A stretch of DNA of 64,000 nucleotides from Lewinellaceae bacterium (lineage in GTDB: Bacteria; Bacteroidota; Bacteroidia; Chitinophagales; Saprospiraceae): assembly GCA_020636405.1 (NCBI GenBank), contig JACJXW010000005.1:682001-746000 (forward strand), read 5' to 3'. Shown here in pieces: positions 8,354 through 16,483 of the stretch. How positions within the stretch are numbered: the first letter of the stretch is position 1; each line of letters opens with the position of its first letter. The position numbers were made by a program, and so were the translations under genes. Under the pieces are notes generated by a model that was not told where the DNA came from, ran no database searches, and was given only the letters and a program-made list of their open reading frames with translations.

Positions 8354-9520
8354 CTACGCTTCAAAAACAGCGTCCATTTCCCGGTAGCTCAACACCCTGA
8401 TGTCTTCCGAGTAGGGGAACCCCTCTTCTACCGGGCAGATGATGAATTGCTTTTGGGTATTCAGGTCCGAACGGGCGATGTGGAAGCCGCGGCTGGGCTT
8501 TGGAGTGGTGGAATATTTTATTTCAACTAAAATGAAAGGTTTTCCTCCCCGTGCAATCACCAGGTCGGCTTCGGTCCCCTCGTGGGTGCGGTAAAAGTAC
8601 AATTCCGCCCAATCGGGAAGGATGGCGCTCATTTGTTCGATCACATAAGTTTCCCAGGAAGCTCCCAGCAGCGGGTGGCCGCTCAAATCAAAAAAGGAGG
8701 ACACGCCCAACAGTTGATGCAGCATTCCCGTATCCCGGATATACAGTTTGGGCGTTTTGACCAATCTTTTTTTCAAATTGGTAAAATAGGGCTGCAACCT
8801 TCGGATCAAATAAGCCGATTCCATAAAATCGAGATACCTTCTGACGGTTTTGGCGTGAATGCCCAAAGATCCGCTGAGGTTTTCCATATTCAGTAAATTG
8901 CCGCTCAGGTGGGCAGCCATGCGCCATAATTTTCCGGTCACGATAGGGTCGGCGCGCAGGCCCAGGAGTGGAAGGTCTCTTTCCAGGTAGGTTTGAATAA
9001 AGTTCTGTCGCCAAAGCCTCGACAATTCGTCACTTGGCGCCAGCAGGGAGTCGGGAAATCCTCCCCGGAACCAATGCGTCCGGTAATCGGTAATATCCCG
9101 GACCTCCCCGAAAAGGAAGGGCTTCAACTCGTGGTAGGCAATACGGCCGGCCAGGGATTCAGATGTGTCACGGATCAGGTCGGGAGAAGCCGAGCCCAGC
9201 AGAATGAACCGCCCGGCTTGCCGTTTTCGGTCGATGATGCCCCGCAATTGCGGAAACAATTCCGGAAGCTTCTGCACTTCGTCCAGGATGACGGTTTGAT
9301 CCGCTAAGGGGTCCAGGAAAAGGGATGGATTGTTCAACCGCGCCAGGTCATCCGGGTTTTCCAGGTCCAGATAAACAGAGGGTTTGTCCAGTTGCGCCCG
9401 GATGGCTTGCACCAGGGATGTCTTTCCTACCTGCCGGGGTCCTACAACGGCCACCGCAGGAAAGAAAGAAGCCAGTTGCAGGATCTTCTCTTCTGCAAAA
9501 CGATGATAATATCTTTCCAT
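8354..9520 (-). CDS. AAA_14/DUF4143 family ATP-binding protein
   Basis: A 388-residue protein with Walker A GPRQVGKT at 27-34, Walker B VILDE at 77-81 and a C-terminal DUF4143 region of the PD-(D/E)XK type (EGTEADLVIARGGKPFILVEIK). Such ATPases are abundant, mobile-looking accessory genes in Bacteroidota and archaea with no settled function; nucleic-acid remodelling or a defence-like role has been suggested for relatives. Here it stands alone between intergenic spacers. Its ATG is directly preceded (9522-9560) by a perfect 17-bp inverted repeat, which suggests autoregulation. Confidence 0.88.
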   Translation of the reverse strand: MERYYHRFAEEKILQLASFFPAVAVVGPRQVGKTSLVQAIRAQLDKPSVYLDLENPDDLARLNNPSLFLDPLADQTVILDEVQKLPELFPQLRGIIDRKRQAGRFILLGSASPDLIRDTSESLAGRIAYHELKPFLFGEVRDITDYRTHWFRGGFPDSLLAPSDELSRLWRQNFIQTYLERDLPLLGLRADPIVTGKLWRMAAHLSGNLLNMENLSGSLGIHAKTVRRYLDFMESAYLIRRLQPYFTNLKKRLVKTPKLYIRDTGMLHQLLGVSSFFDLSGHPLLGASWETYVIEQMSAILPDWAELYFYRTHEGTEADLVIARGGKPFILVEIKYSTTPKPSRGFHIARSDLNTQKQFIICPVEEGFPYSEDIRVLSYREMDAVFEA

Positions 9521-9521
9521 A

Positions 9522-9560
9522 ACCCTGAAATTCCCGCACTAAATGCGGGAATTTCAGGGT
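9522..9560 (-). promoter_or_regulatory. Perfect 17-bp inverted repeat at the start of the AAA_14 gene
   Basis: ACCCTGAAATTCCCGCA at 9522-9538 and TGCGGGAATTTCAGGGT at 9544-9560 are exact reverse complements around CTAAA. One base separates the palindrome from the ATG at 9520. On the minus strand TAATTTAC (9559-9566) with a TTG about 20 bases upstream resembles a -7/-33 pair, which would put the transcription start inside the palindrome. It could be an operator or an mRNA hairpin that hides the start codon. Confidence 0.6.
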
Positions 9561-9808
9561 AAATTAAACCTTTTTTGTGACCCATGCAATAAGGGAGAGA
9601 AAATTGAGGGGAGTGGAGGCATCAAGGGTTCAATTTCCAAAGCCGGATTCTCAGTAAAGTCGCCAAACTGAACTAAGATTATCCATATTTAAAGTTAGAG
9701 CCGTAATTTTAATTATAGCCATCCTTAGTTAAACTTAACTTCACCAGGAAAAACAAGCAACCTTCCCCGCCTTTTTCCGTATACTTTACAGAAAAAGAGG
9801 CAGTTAGC

Positions 9809-9857
9809 CTTAGGCGCTAATTTAGCCCCAGGGCTGCGAGGGGCATTAGCGCCTAAG
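9809..9857. repeat. 13-bp inverted repeat, family copy B
   Basis: CTTAGGCGCTAAT at 9809-9821 and ATTAGCGCCTAAG at 9845-9857 are exact reverse complements separated by 23 bases. The core GCGCTAAT/ATTAGCGC is shared with the palindrome at 9881-9911. The spacer itself contains GCCCCAGGGC, so a branched or extended hairpin is possible. Confidence 0.6.
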
Positions 9858-9880
9858 TACTAAGTTGCCACCAGAAAGAA

Positions 9881-9911
9881 ATTAAGCGCTAATGGGAAAT
9901 TAGCGCTTAAT
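9881..9911. repeat. Perfect 13-bp palindrome, family copy C
   Basis: ATTAAGCGCTAAT at 9881-9893, loop GGGAA, ATTAGCGCTTAAT at 9899-9911. Compared with copy A at 6482-6512, arm position 10 is T instead of C, and its partner in the other arm is A instead of G. The flanks (AA before, GTG after) are also shared. It lies 22 bases upstream of the sensor kinase ATG, so it may influence that gene's expression. Confidence 0.75.
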
Positions 9912-9932
9912 GTGTCCCAATCATAAACACTT

Positions 9933-12911
9933 ATGAGCCATCATATCAAAATATTGTCCCTCCTCTTCACCCTCTCCCCCCTTCTCCTCTTCTCTCAAAC
10001 CAACCCCCAGCCCCACTTCCGCAACTACTCCACCCAGCACGGCCTGCCCAGCCCCGAGGTATACTGCGCCTTCCAGGACAGCCAAGGTTATATGTGGTTC
10101 GGAACCGACAACGGCGCAGCCCGGTTCGACGGCTACACCTTCCGCACCTACGACGCCCGGGACGGCCTGGCCAGCAATGTGGTGTTCGACATTCACGAAG
10201 ACGCCAAGGGGCGCATCTGGTTCGGAACGATGACGGGGGAGGCATTCATCCTGGAAGGGGATACCATTGTGCCGTATCGGTATAATCATCTGGTATTACA
10301 GTATAGAGGGAAATTTCATGGCGTTGCTCTGGCCTACCTGCAACCAGAAGAAGAAAAGGCTTATTTCGAATTGGCTGAGCTTGGGTTTTTACAGATAGAT
10401 AGCCTGGGCAGGGACAGCCTGTTTACTACCAGCTTGCCTTATTGCTGGCTGATTATGGATTTGGAAGGGGTTCCCGAAGTATTGCGTACGATTGTGTACA
10501 GGCCGAAAGAAGACGGATATGGTATTCTGGCAAACCAAATAAGGGAACGTAAAACCGCTCCATTCGAAATCCTATCCAACAAACGTTGGTTTCAGGTGGA
10601 ATTGCCCTTTCCCTTTGGACTACCTTGCGGAGGCTATTTTGATGCTCAGAGGATTTCAAAGGATTCTTTGTTGGTTTTTGCGTGTCATTTCGTGTATATC
10701 CTGAAAAATGATAAACTGCTTGCAACAGAGCCCTTCCACCTCAAGATAAATATGGCCATTGAAGACGAAGAACAAGCCATCTGGCTTTGTTTAGGCGAAG
10801 GAAACGGGCTGCGCCGGTATCGAAACCTGGAAGCCTTCAGAAAAGGTAAATATGACCTTTTCTTAGATGGCCTTTCAATCAACTACGTGTCTAAAGACTC
10901 CAAAGGAGGCCTATGGGTAACGACCCAGGAAAAAGGAGTTTTTTATTGCACGGATATGCAATTGCTGACTTATGATTCCCGCTTTGGTTTTTCGGAGGAT
11001 TTTGTCAGTGCCGTAGCTTTTAAAAATGAAGAGGAATTATTCGCCGGTTGTAAAAACGGCAATATTTTTCAGGTCAGCCTGGAAGACAACCAAATTGGAA
11101 ATATTATTAAAAACCCCTGGAGTTATGAAAACTTTGACCTGCTGTATCTTTCCGAAAAAGATGCCCTTTGGTGCAATAACGGATATTGGAAAAATGGGCA
11201 GTGGCATTTCATCTACTATTTTAACCCGATATACCAGAAACAACTCCGTTGGGATTTCGGCAGAATGGAAAAGTTGCACCTTAATTCCCGGGGAGAATTG
11301 CTTGGTTGCTATCACTTAGGTTTCTCTGTTATTGATGTAAATGAAAAATACCTAAAGTTTGCTTCCTATTATAACAACCTCCACGAACGCACCTTCGCCA
11401 TCTACACCGCCGGGGATGAGAGAGTCTGGGTCGGCAACGCCCGCGGCCTCTTCGAGTTCAAAGACAGCATACTCCTTTCCCCCGGCATCGTCCACCCCGC
11501 TTTCAACAACCGCGTAGAAGACATAGACGAACTCCCCGATTCCAGCCTCGTCTTCGGCACCAAAGGCTGGGGCGTCATATGCTGGAAAGGCGAAGACATC
11601 CTGCAAATTACCACCGATGACGGCCTCACCGCCAATATGATCGAAGATGTGCATGTGGATGAGAACGGCATCCTCTGGGTGGGTACGCTGAATGGGCTGA
11701 ATAAGGTCACTTTTGACACCGCCGGACGGACCACCGTCCGCCGGTTTACCGTAGCCAATGGCCTGCCCTCCAACGAAATCTACAAAGTCAAATCCTACGC
11801 CGGGCAGGTGTGGCTGTGCACCGCTGGCGGGCTGGTTAAATTCCACGAGCCGGAGGTGGATAAAGAAGCCCCTACACCCCGCATCCAATACCTGAACGTG
11901 AACGGCGCCGCTATGCCCCTGGCTGCCGGGCAGGAATTCAACCATCAACAAAACAGCCTCGAATTCCGCTTCCTGGCCATCAACTACCGGCAGAACGGCC
12001 GCATTCCCTACCGCTACCGCCTGAACGAGAAAGCAGACTGGCAGTACACCGAAAACCTAACCGTCAACTATCCCCAGCTGCCGCCCGGCGCTTACCGCTT
12101 CGAGGTGCAGGCGCAGAACCAAGACGGCTACTGGAGTCCCAGCACCACTCACGCCTTCACCATCCTACCGCCCTGGTGGAACACCTGGTGGGCGCGCACC
12201 CTGGCCGGCGGGCTATTGCTGTCCGGAATTTTCTACTACCAGCGGCAGTCGGTGGCCCGGGTGAGAAGGGAGGCTGCCATTCAGCAGCAGGTCACCGAGC
12301 TGGAGCGCGCGGCCCTGCAGGCGCAGATGAACCCGCACTTCATTTTCAACTGCCTGAATTCCATTCAGAACTTCATCCTGCAAAACGACCGAAAGCGGGC
12401 GGTGGAGTACCTCTCCCGCTTTGCTCAGCTGGTGCGCCACAACCTGAATGCGTCCGTGCAGGGCAAAGTCTCCCTGGACGAAGAGCTGCGGCTGCTCGAC
12501 AACTACCTCGCCCTGGAGCAGGAGCGGTTCGAGCACCGGTTTGAGTATAGCCTGGAGGTGGGGGAAGGGCTGGACAAAGAATTGATCGCCTTTCCCCCCA
12601 TGCTGATCCAGCCGTATGTGGAGAATGCGGTCATTCACGGCCTGGGGAAGAAGGAGGGCAAGGGTAAGGTAACCGTCCATTTCCAGCAGGAGGACGGCGG
12701 CCTCATGGTGACAATCCGGGACAACGGCGTAGGCTACCGCCCGGGCAGTAATGGGGAGCACAGCCCCCGCCACCGCTCGGTAGGCATGACGGTGACGCAG
12801 AAGCGGCTGGAGTTGCTGGGGAAGAGGGGGGAGGAGGTGGTGCGGATCTCGGCTTTGGAAGGGACGGGAACGGAAGTTCGGATATGGATTGGAAAAATGG
12901 AACACGGATGA
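9933..12911 (+). CDS. Beta-propeller sensor histidine kinase, LytS/HisKA_7TM-independent type
   Basis: A 992-residue membrane sensor. Signal peptide 1-22 (ending LLLFSQ) is followed by periplasmic two-component-regulator propeller repeats to about 640 (GYMWFGTDNGAARFDGYTFR, GILWVGTLNGLNKVTF). A Y_Y_Y module comes next at about 665-745 and one membrane helix at about 752-770. The cytoplasmic His_kinase domain has NPHFIFN (residues 800-806, phospho-acceptor His802), and the ATPase domain has ENAVIHG and a glycine-rich DNGVGYRPGS. It probably senses a ligand outside the cytoplasmic membrane and phosphorylates the LytTR regulator encoded 268 bases downstream. Bases about 10270-11390 are more AT-rich than both flanks. 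Confidence 0.93.
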   Translation: MSHHIKILSLLFTLSPLLLFSQTNPQPHFRNYSTQHGLPSPEVYCAFQDSQGYMWFGTDNGAARFDGYTFRTYDARDGLASNVVFDIHEDAKGRIWFGTMTGEAFILEGDTIVPYRYNHLVLQYRGKFHGVALAYLQPEEEKAYFELAELGFLQIDSLGRDSLFTTSLPYCWLIMDLEGVPEVLRTIVYRPKEDGYGILANQIRERKTAPFEILSNKRWFQVELPFPFGLPCGGYFDAQRISKDSLLVFACHFVYILKNDKLLATEPFHLKINMAIEDEEQAIWLCLGEGNGLRRYRNLEAFRKGKYDLFLDGLSINYVSKDSKGGLWVTTQEKGVFYCTDMQLLTYDSRFGFSEDFVSAVAFKNEEELFAGCKNGNIFQVSLEDNQIGNIIKNPWSYENFDLLYLSEKDALWCNNGYWKNGQWHFIYYFNPIYQKQLRWDFGRMEKLHLNSRGELLGCYHLGFSVIDVNEKYLKFASYYNNLHERTFAIYTAGDERVWVGNARGLFEFKDSILLSPGIVHPAFNNRVEDIDELPDSSLVFGTKGWGVICWKGEDILQITTDDGLTANMIEDVHVDENGILWVGTLNGLNKVTFDTAGRTTVRRFTVANGLPSNEIYKVKSYAGQVWLCTAGGLVKFHEPEVDKEAPTPRIQYLNVNGAAMPLAAGQEFNHQQNSLEFRFLAINYRQNGRIPYRYRLNEKADWQYTENLTVNYPQLPPGAYRFEVQAQNQDGYWSPSTTHAFTILPPWWNTWWARTLAGGLLLSGIFYYQRQSVARVRREAAIQQQVTELERAALQAQMNPHFIFNCLNSIQNFILQNDRKRAVEYLSRFAQLVRHNLNASVQGKVSLDEELRLLDNYLALEQERFEHRFEYSLEVGEGLDKELIAFPPMLIQPYVENAVIHGLGKKEGKGKVTVHFQQEDGGLMVTIRDNGVGYRPGSNGEHSPRHRSVGMTVTQKRLELLGKRGEEVVRISALEGTGTEVRIWIGKMEHG

Positions 12912-13141
12912 CGCGGATTGGGCGGATCGGCGCGGGTTGGGGAGCCAAAATAGGAGACTGTTCAGGAAACTGTGTCTCCGCGAAATTCCCGAACCGCAGA
13001 TCGCACGGAGAAACACAGGGTAATACGCTGACCACTGGGGCCTTGCACCCTCTGCGTACACTGCGGTTAAAAAAGAAAAAAGCATAGCGTTTTAAGCCGT
13101 CTCACAAAATCCGCGATAACCTGCCGGATCCGCGTCATCCG
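12905..13141. repeat. Insert with nested inverted repeats between kinase and regulator genes
   Basis: CGGATGACGCGGAT at 12905-12918 and ATCCGCGTCATCCG at 13128-13141 are exact reverse complements. Inside, AACCGCAG (12992-12999) and CTGCGGTT (13061-13068) form a second pair. The left repeat overlaps the last codons of the kinase. No gene is visible inside. Size and terminal inverted repeats resemble a small non-autonomous element; no target duplication was identified. Confidence 0.5.
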
Positions 13142-13179
13142 CGTTCTATATATCCCGGAGCCCACAAAAGACAAAAACC

Positions 13180-13932
13180 ATGACTCAACTATCCGCCATC
13201 ATCATCGACGACGAACAACACGCCCGCCAGGGCCTCGCCACCCTCCTGGAGCTCTACTGCCCCCAGATACACATCGCCGGCGACGCCAACACCATCGATA
13301 AGGGCATTGCCCTGATCCGCCAATGGGCGCCCGATGTGGTGTTTCTGGACATACAGATCGGCGAGCAGAACGGCTTTCAGTTGCTCGACCAACTGAAGCA
13401 AATCAATTTCCAACTCATCTTCACCACCGCCTACAGCGAATTCGCTATCAAAGCCTTCCGCTATCACGCCGTCGATTACCTGCTGAAGCCCATACAACCC
13501 AAACAGCTGGCAGCCGCCGTTGAAAAGGCCGGCCAATCCAGCCGCACCGGAAAGCTGGAGCGGCAGTTGGGGGAGTTGTTGCATACCTTGAAGTCCGGGA
13601 AGCAGGAGAAGGTCGTCGTGCCCACTCTGGAGGGGCTGAATTACCTTTCCGTGGACAGCATCGTGCACGTGGCGGGCAGCGCCAACTATTCCACTTTCCA
13701 CCTCGATAACGGCGAAAAGGTCATGGCGTCCAAGAACCTGAAATACTACGAGGAATTATTGCCGGAGGATACTTTTTTCCGGGCCCACCAGTCCCACCTG
13801 GTCAATCTCCGGTACATCAAGCAGATCAGAACGGTGGAGGGAAATACGATAGAGATGGAGGATGGCGCCGGCATTCCGCTGGCGAAGGCGCGTAAGGGGG
13901 CGCTGGTGGAGCGGCTGCAGGGGAGGAGGTGA
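13180..13932 (+). CDS. LytTR family response regulator
   Basis: A 250-residue regulator. The receiver domain (1-120) has the acidic pocket DDE at 10-12, phospho-acceptor Asp57 in FLDIQIG, and the conserved Lys in DYLLKPI. A LytTR DNA-binding domain fills about 145-248 (SIVHVAGSANYSTFHL, FFRAHQSHLVNLRYI, PLAKARKGAL). It is the obvious partner of the upstream propeller kinase, from which a 268-base repeat-bearing spacer separates it. Its targets are unknown. The stop at 13930-13932 directly abuts the 3' end of the convergent antitoxin relic. Confidence 0.93.
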   Translation: MTQLSAIIIDDEQHARQGLATLLELYCPQIHIAGDANTIDKGIALIRQWAPDVVFLDIQIGEQNGFQLLDQLKQINFQLIFTTAYSEFAIKAFRYHAVDYLLKPIQPKQLAAAVEKAGQSSRTGKLERQLGELLHTLKSGKQEKVVVPTLEGLNYLSVDSIVHVAGSANYSTFHLDNGEKVMASKNLKYYEELLPEDTFFRAHQSHLVNLRYIKQIRTVEGNTIEMEDGAGIPLAKARKGALVERLQGRR

Positions 13933-14185
13933 TCAAAGGTATTTTTTCATCAGTTCTTCCTCAAGCACCTCTCTGTAATCAAAATCCTCTTCTTTAACCT
14001 TCACTGACCCCTTCAAGGATTTGACTATTGGAGAATACTCAAATTCATCATGTATCGGAGATGAAGGTTCGATCAACAATTTCAGGTAATCTTCTATCAG
14101 GTTGGATAGGCTCCTTCCTTGTTCCTTGGCATATTTCTTCGCCTCTTCAATTACCCGCTTATCTACATGTTAACTTGGTAGACAT
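13933..14185 (-). pseudogene. DUF6364-like antitoxin relic, frameshifted near the N-terminus
   Basis: From the ATG at 14185 the frame reads MSTKLTCR and then stops. Shifting frame at about 14170 gives a continuous sequence to the stop at 13933: HVDKRVIEEAKKYAKEQG, then RSLSNLIEDYLKLL, then SPIVKSLKGSVKV and a tail EELMKKYL. This matches the ribbon-helix-helix DUF6364 antitoxins usually paired with a PIN-domain toxin. The re-opened frame has a stop just upstream and no ATG or GTG start near its beginning. No PIN gene is present: downstream lies the convergent LytTR regulator. It is most likely a dead remnant of a toxin-antitoxin pair, unless the shift is a sequencing error. Confidence 0.65.
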
Positions 14186-14300
14186 AAGCACACGTGTTTA
14201 ATATAAGAGCAATATACATGTATTTCGGGTTCATGTTAATTTATACTCTGCTCTTCACAATATTTTTGACTCGTAACAGGTGGCCTTTATGTAGCCATCA

Positions 14301-16478
14301 TTAAGCCAACTCCCCTCCTTCGGAGGGGTTGGGGGAGGCTGTAACTTTCTCCAAAAACTCCTCCTCCGTCATCACCTCCACCGTGCCCAGCTCCTTCGCC
14401 TTTTTCAGCTTGGAACCTGCCTTTTCCCCCACCACCAGGATATCCAGGTTGCTGCTGACGGCCGAGATGTTCTTGGCGCCGGCGGCCTCCGCCCTGGCCT
14501 GGGCCTCCTTGCGGCTCAGCGTCTGCAGGGTGCCGGTGAAGAGGATGGTCTTGCCGACGAAGGGGCCGTCGCCGCTGGCGGCCTTGGGGAGGTCATCCTC
14601 GGTTTGTTTCAGGTTGACGCCCAGTTCCTCCATCTCTTCCAGCAGCTTGATGTTGTGCTCATTGCTGAAGAATGCGATGATGTTCTCAGCCACCACCGGG
14701 CCTATGTCTTTGATGTGGGTGAATTTTTCCAGGTCCCAGTCCTTCAGGTCGAGCACGTGGCCGACCTCGGCGGCGAGGATCTTGGAGACTTTCTGCCCCA
14801 GGTGGTGGATGCTGAGGCTGTGCAACAGCCGGTGGATGGGGTTCTGCTTTGCCTTTTCCACCGACTCCTTCAGGTTGGCGGCCGACTTCTCGCCGAAGCC
14901 TTCCAGCCCGGCGATCTTGTCGTAATCCAGGCGGTAGACATCGGCGAGGGTCCGCAGCCAGCCCAGCTCGTAGAAGCGCTCGACGATGGACTTGCCCAGC
15001 CCTTCGATGTCCATGGCGTTCTTGGAGACGTGGAAGATGATCTTCTGCAGGTTCTGCGCGCCGCAGATGCAGACGGGGCAGCGCCAGGCGGCTTCCCCCT
15101 CGATGCGCACCAGCTCCACCGGCTCCGCGGTATCGTTGATCGGGCAGTACTGGGGGAACTCGATGGGTTGCTCGGAGCCGTCGCGCAGCTCCTCCATGGC
15201 CTTGACGATGTAGGGGATCACGTCGCCGGCCCGTTCTACCAGGACCGTATCGCCAATGTGCAGGCCCTTGGATTTGATGAAATCTTCATTGTGGAGGGAG
15301 ACGGAAGAGACCGTCACGCCGGCCAGCTGCACCGGTTCGATCTTGGCCACCGGGGTGATGGACCCGATCTTGCCCACCTGGTATTCCACCCGCAGCAGGC
15401 GGGAGGTGGCCTGCTTGGCCTTGAACTTGAAGGCGATGGCCCAGCGGGGGTGGTGGCTGGTGGAGCCCGCCCGCTCCTGCAGTTCCCGGCTGTTGACCTT
15501 CACGACCATGCCGTCGATCTCGTAGGGGTAGCTGTCGCGTTTTTCCTGCCATTCGTGGCAGAAGTCGAGGGCAGCCTTGATGTTCTTGCAGACGGTGCGT
15601 TCCACGCCTTCAACCGGCACTTTAAAGCCCGCCTGGTTCAGGCGGTTGAGGCTCTCTTCGTGGGTGCTGAAGCGGGAGAGCACATCGTTGCCTTCGTCAT
15701 CCACGGCGTAGCCCAGGGTGTAGATGAAGGCTTCCAGGCCGCGCTTGGCCACCTCCTGCGGGTCTTTCATACGCAGGCCTCCGGTGGCGGTATTGCGGGC
15801 GTTGGCGAAGAGGGTCAGCCCTTCCTCCTCCCGCTGTTCGTTGATCTTTTTGAAAACGTCTTTGCGGATGAGCACCTCGCCCCGCAGCTCCGCCTTATAG
15901 ATCCCCAGGCCGGAAAAATCGGCCTTCAGCGGGATGGAGCGAATGGCGCGGGCGTTGTTGGTCATCTCTTCCCCCTCGATGCCGTTGCCGCGGGTGGCGG
16001 CGCGCACCAGGCGGTTTTTTTCGTAAACCACGGCAATGCTGCCGCCATCGAACTTGGGCTCCACGGCGTATTCGATGTCCTCGTCTTCCGGTATGTTAAG
16101 GTAGCGCTTGATCTGGGCGTCAAATTCTACCAGGTCCTCCTCATTGTAGGAGTTGGCGAGGGAGAGCATGGGCGTGAGGTGCTCCACGGAGGGGAAGTCG
16201 CTCGACAGGTCAGAGGAGACGCGCTGGGTGGGGGAGTCGGGCGTCACCAGTTCCGGGTGCTCTTCCTCCAGTTTTTCCAGCATCTTATACAGCCGATCGT
16301 ATTCCGGGTCGCTGATGACGGGATCGTTGAGAATGTAATAGCGATACTCGTGGTATTCGATCACCTGGCGCAGCTTGTTGATCTGCTCGTCGGGGGATTC
16401 TTTTTCCAGAGCCCCGCCGCCGTTAAGGAAGGCTTTGGAAAGATCAAAAAGGGTGCGTTGTTCTTGCTGGCTGTACAT
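14301..16478 (-). CDS. ligA: NAD-dependent DNA ligase LigA
   Basis: A 725-residue enzyme that seals nicks in replication and repair using NAD+. Order: an N-terminal extension of about 30 residues, the Ia domain (YHEYRYYILNDPVISDPEYD), the adenylation domain with catalytic Lys142 in KFDG, the OB fold, a zinc region, helix-hairpin-helix motifs (IAGLEGFGEKSAANL, IKDIGPVVAENI) and a C-terminal BRCT domain (GKTILFTGTLQTLSR). The zinc region is unusual: the first cysteine pair is reduced to YCPIND and the second reads CPVCICG. The last residues (ASPNPSEGGELA) are encoded by a GC-rich hairpin repeat. Six bases before the ATG starts a long GATTCGT array. Confidence 0.95.
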   Translation of the reverse strand: MYSQQEQRTLFDLSKAFLNGGGALEKESPDEQINKLRQVIEYHEYRYYILNDPVISDPEYDRLYKMLEKLEEEHPELVTPDSPTQRVSSDLSSDFPSVEHLTPMLSLANSYNEEDLVEFDAQIKRYLNIPEDEDIEYAVEPKFDGGSIAVVYEKNRLVRAATRGNGIEGEEMTNNARAIRSIPLKADFSGLGIYKAELRGEVLIRKDVFKKINEQREEEGLTLFANARNTATGGLRMKDPQEVAKRGLEAFIYTLGYAVDDEGNDVLSRFSTHEESLNRLNQAGFKVPVEGVERTVCKNIKAALDFCHEWQEKRDSYPYEIDGMVVKVNSRELQERAGSTSHHPRWAIAFKFKAKQATSRLLRVEYQVGKIGSITPVAKIEPVQLAGVTVSSVSLHNEDFIKSKGLHIGDTVLVERAGDVIPYIVKAMEELRDGSEQPIEFPQYCPINDTAEPVELVRIEGEAAWRCPVCICGAQNLQKIIFHVSKNAMDIEGLGKSIVERFYELGWLRTLADVYRLDYDKIAGLEGFGEKSAANLKESVEKAKQNPIHRLLHSLSIHHLGQKVSKILAAEVGHVLDLKDWDLEKFTHIKDIGPVVAENIIAFFSNEHNIKLLEEMEELGVNLKQTEDDLPKAASGDGPFVGKTILFTGTLQTLSRKEAQARAEAAGAKNISAVSSNLDILVVGEKAGSKLKKAKELGTVEVMTEEEFLEKVTASPNPSEGGELA
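14312..14328. repeat. GC-rich hairpin repeat forming the 3' end of ligA
   Basis: CCCCTCC (14312-14318), loop TTC, GGAGGGG (14322-14328), followed by GTTGGGGGAGG-like sequence. It encodes the final PSEGGE residues of LigA. The unit resembles a dispersed repeat I know from other Bacteroidota genomes; that similarity is from memory and was not searched. It may double as the ligA terminator stem. Confidence 0.5.
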
Positions 16479-16483
16479 TTTGT

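Larger units (their letters stand above)
9561..9932. other. Repeat-rich, partly AT-rich intergenic region
   Basis: 372 bases without a gene, between the divergent AAA_14 and sensor kinase genes. It contains a weak inverted repeat AACTAAG (9671-9677) / CTTAGTT (9724-9730) in AT-rich DNA, then two GCGC-centred palindromes at 9809-9857 and 9881-9911. It must also carry the sensor-kinase promoter, which I could not place confidently. Confidence 0.55.
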
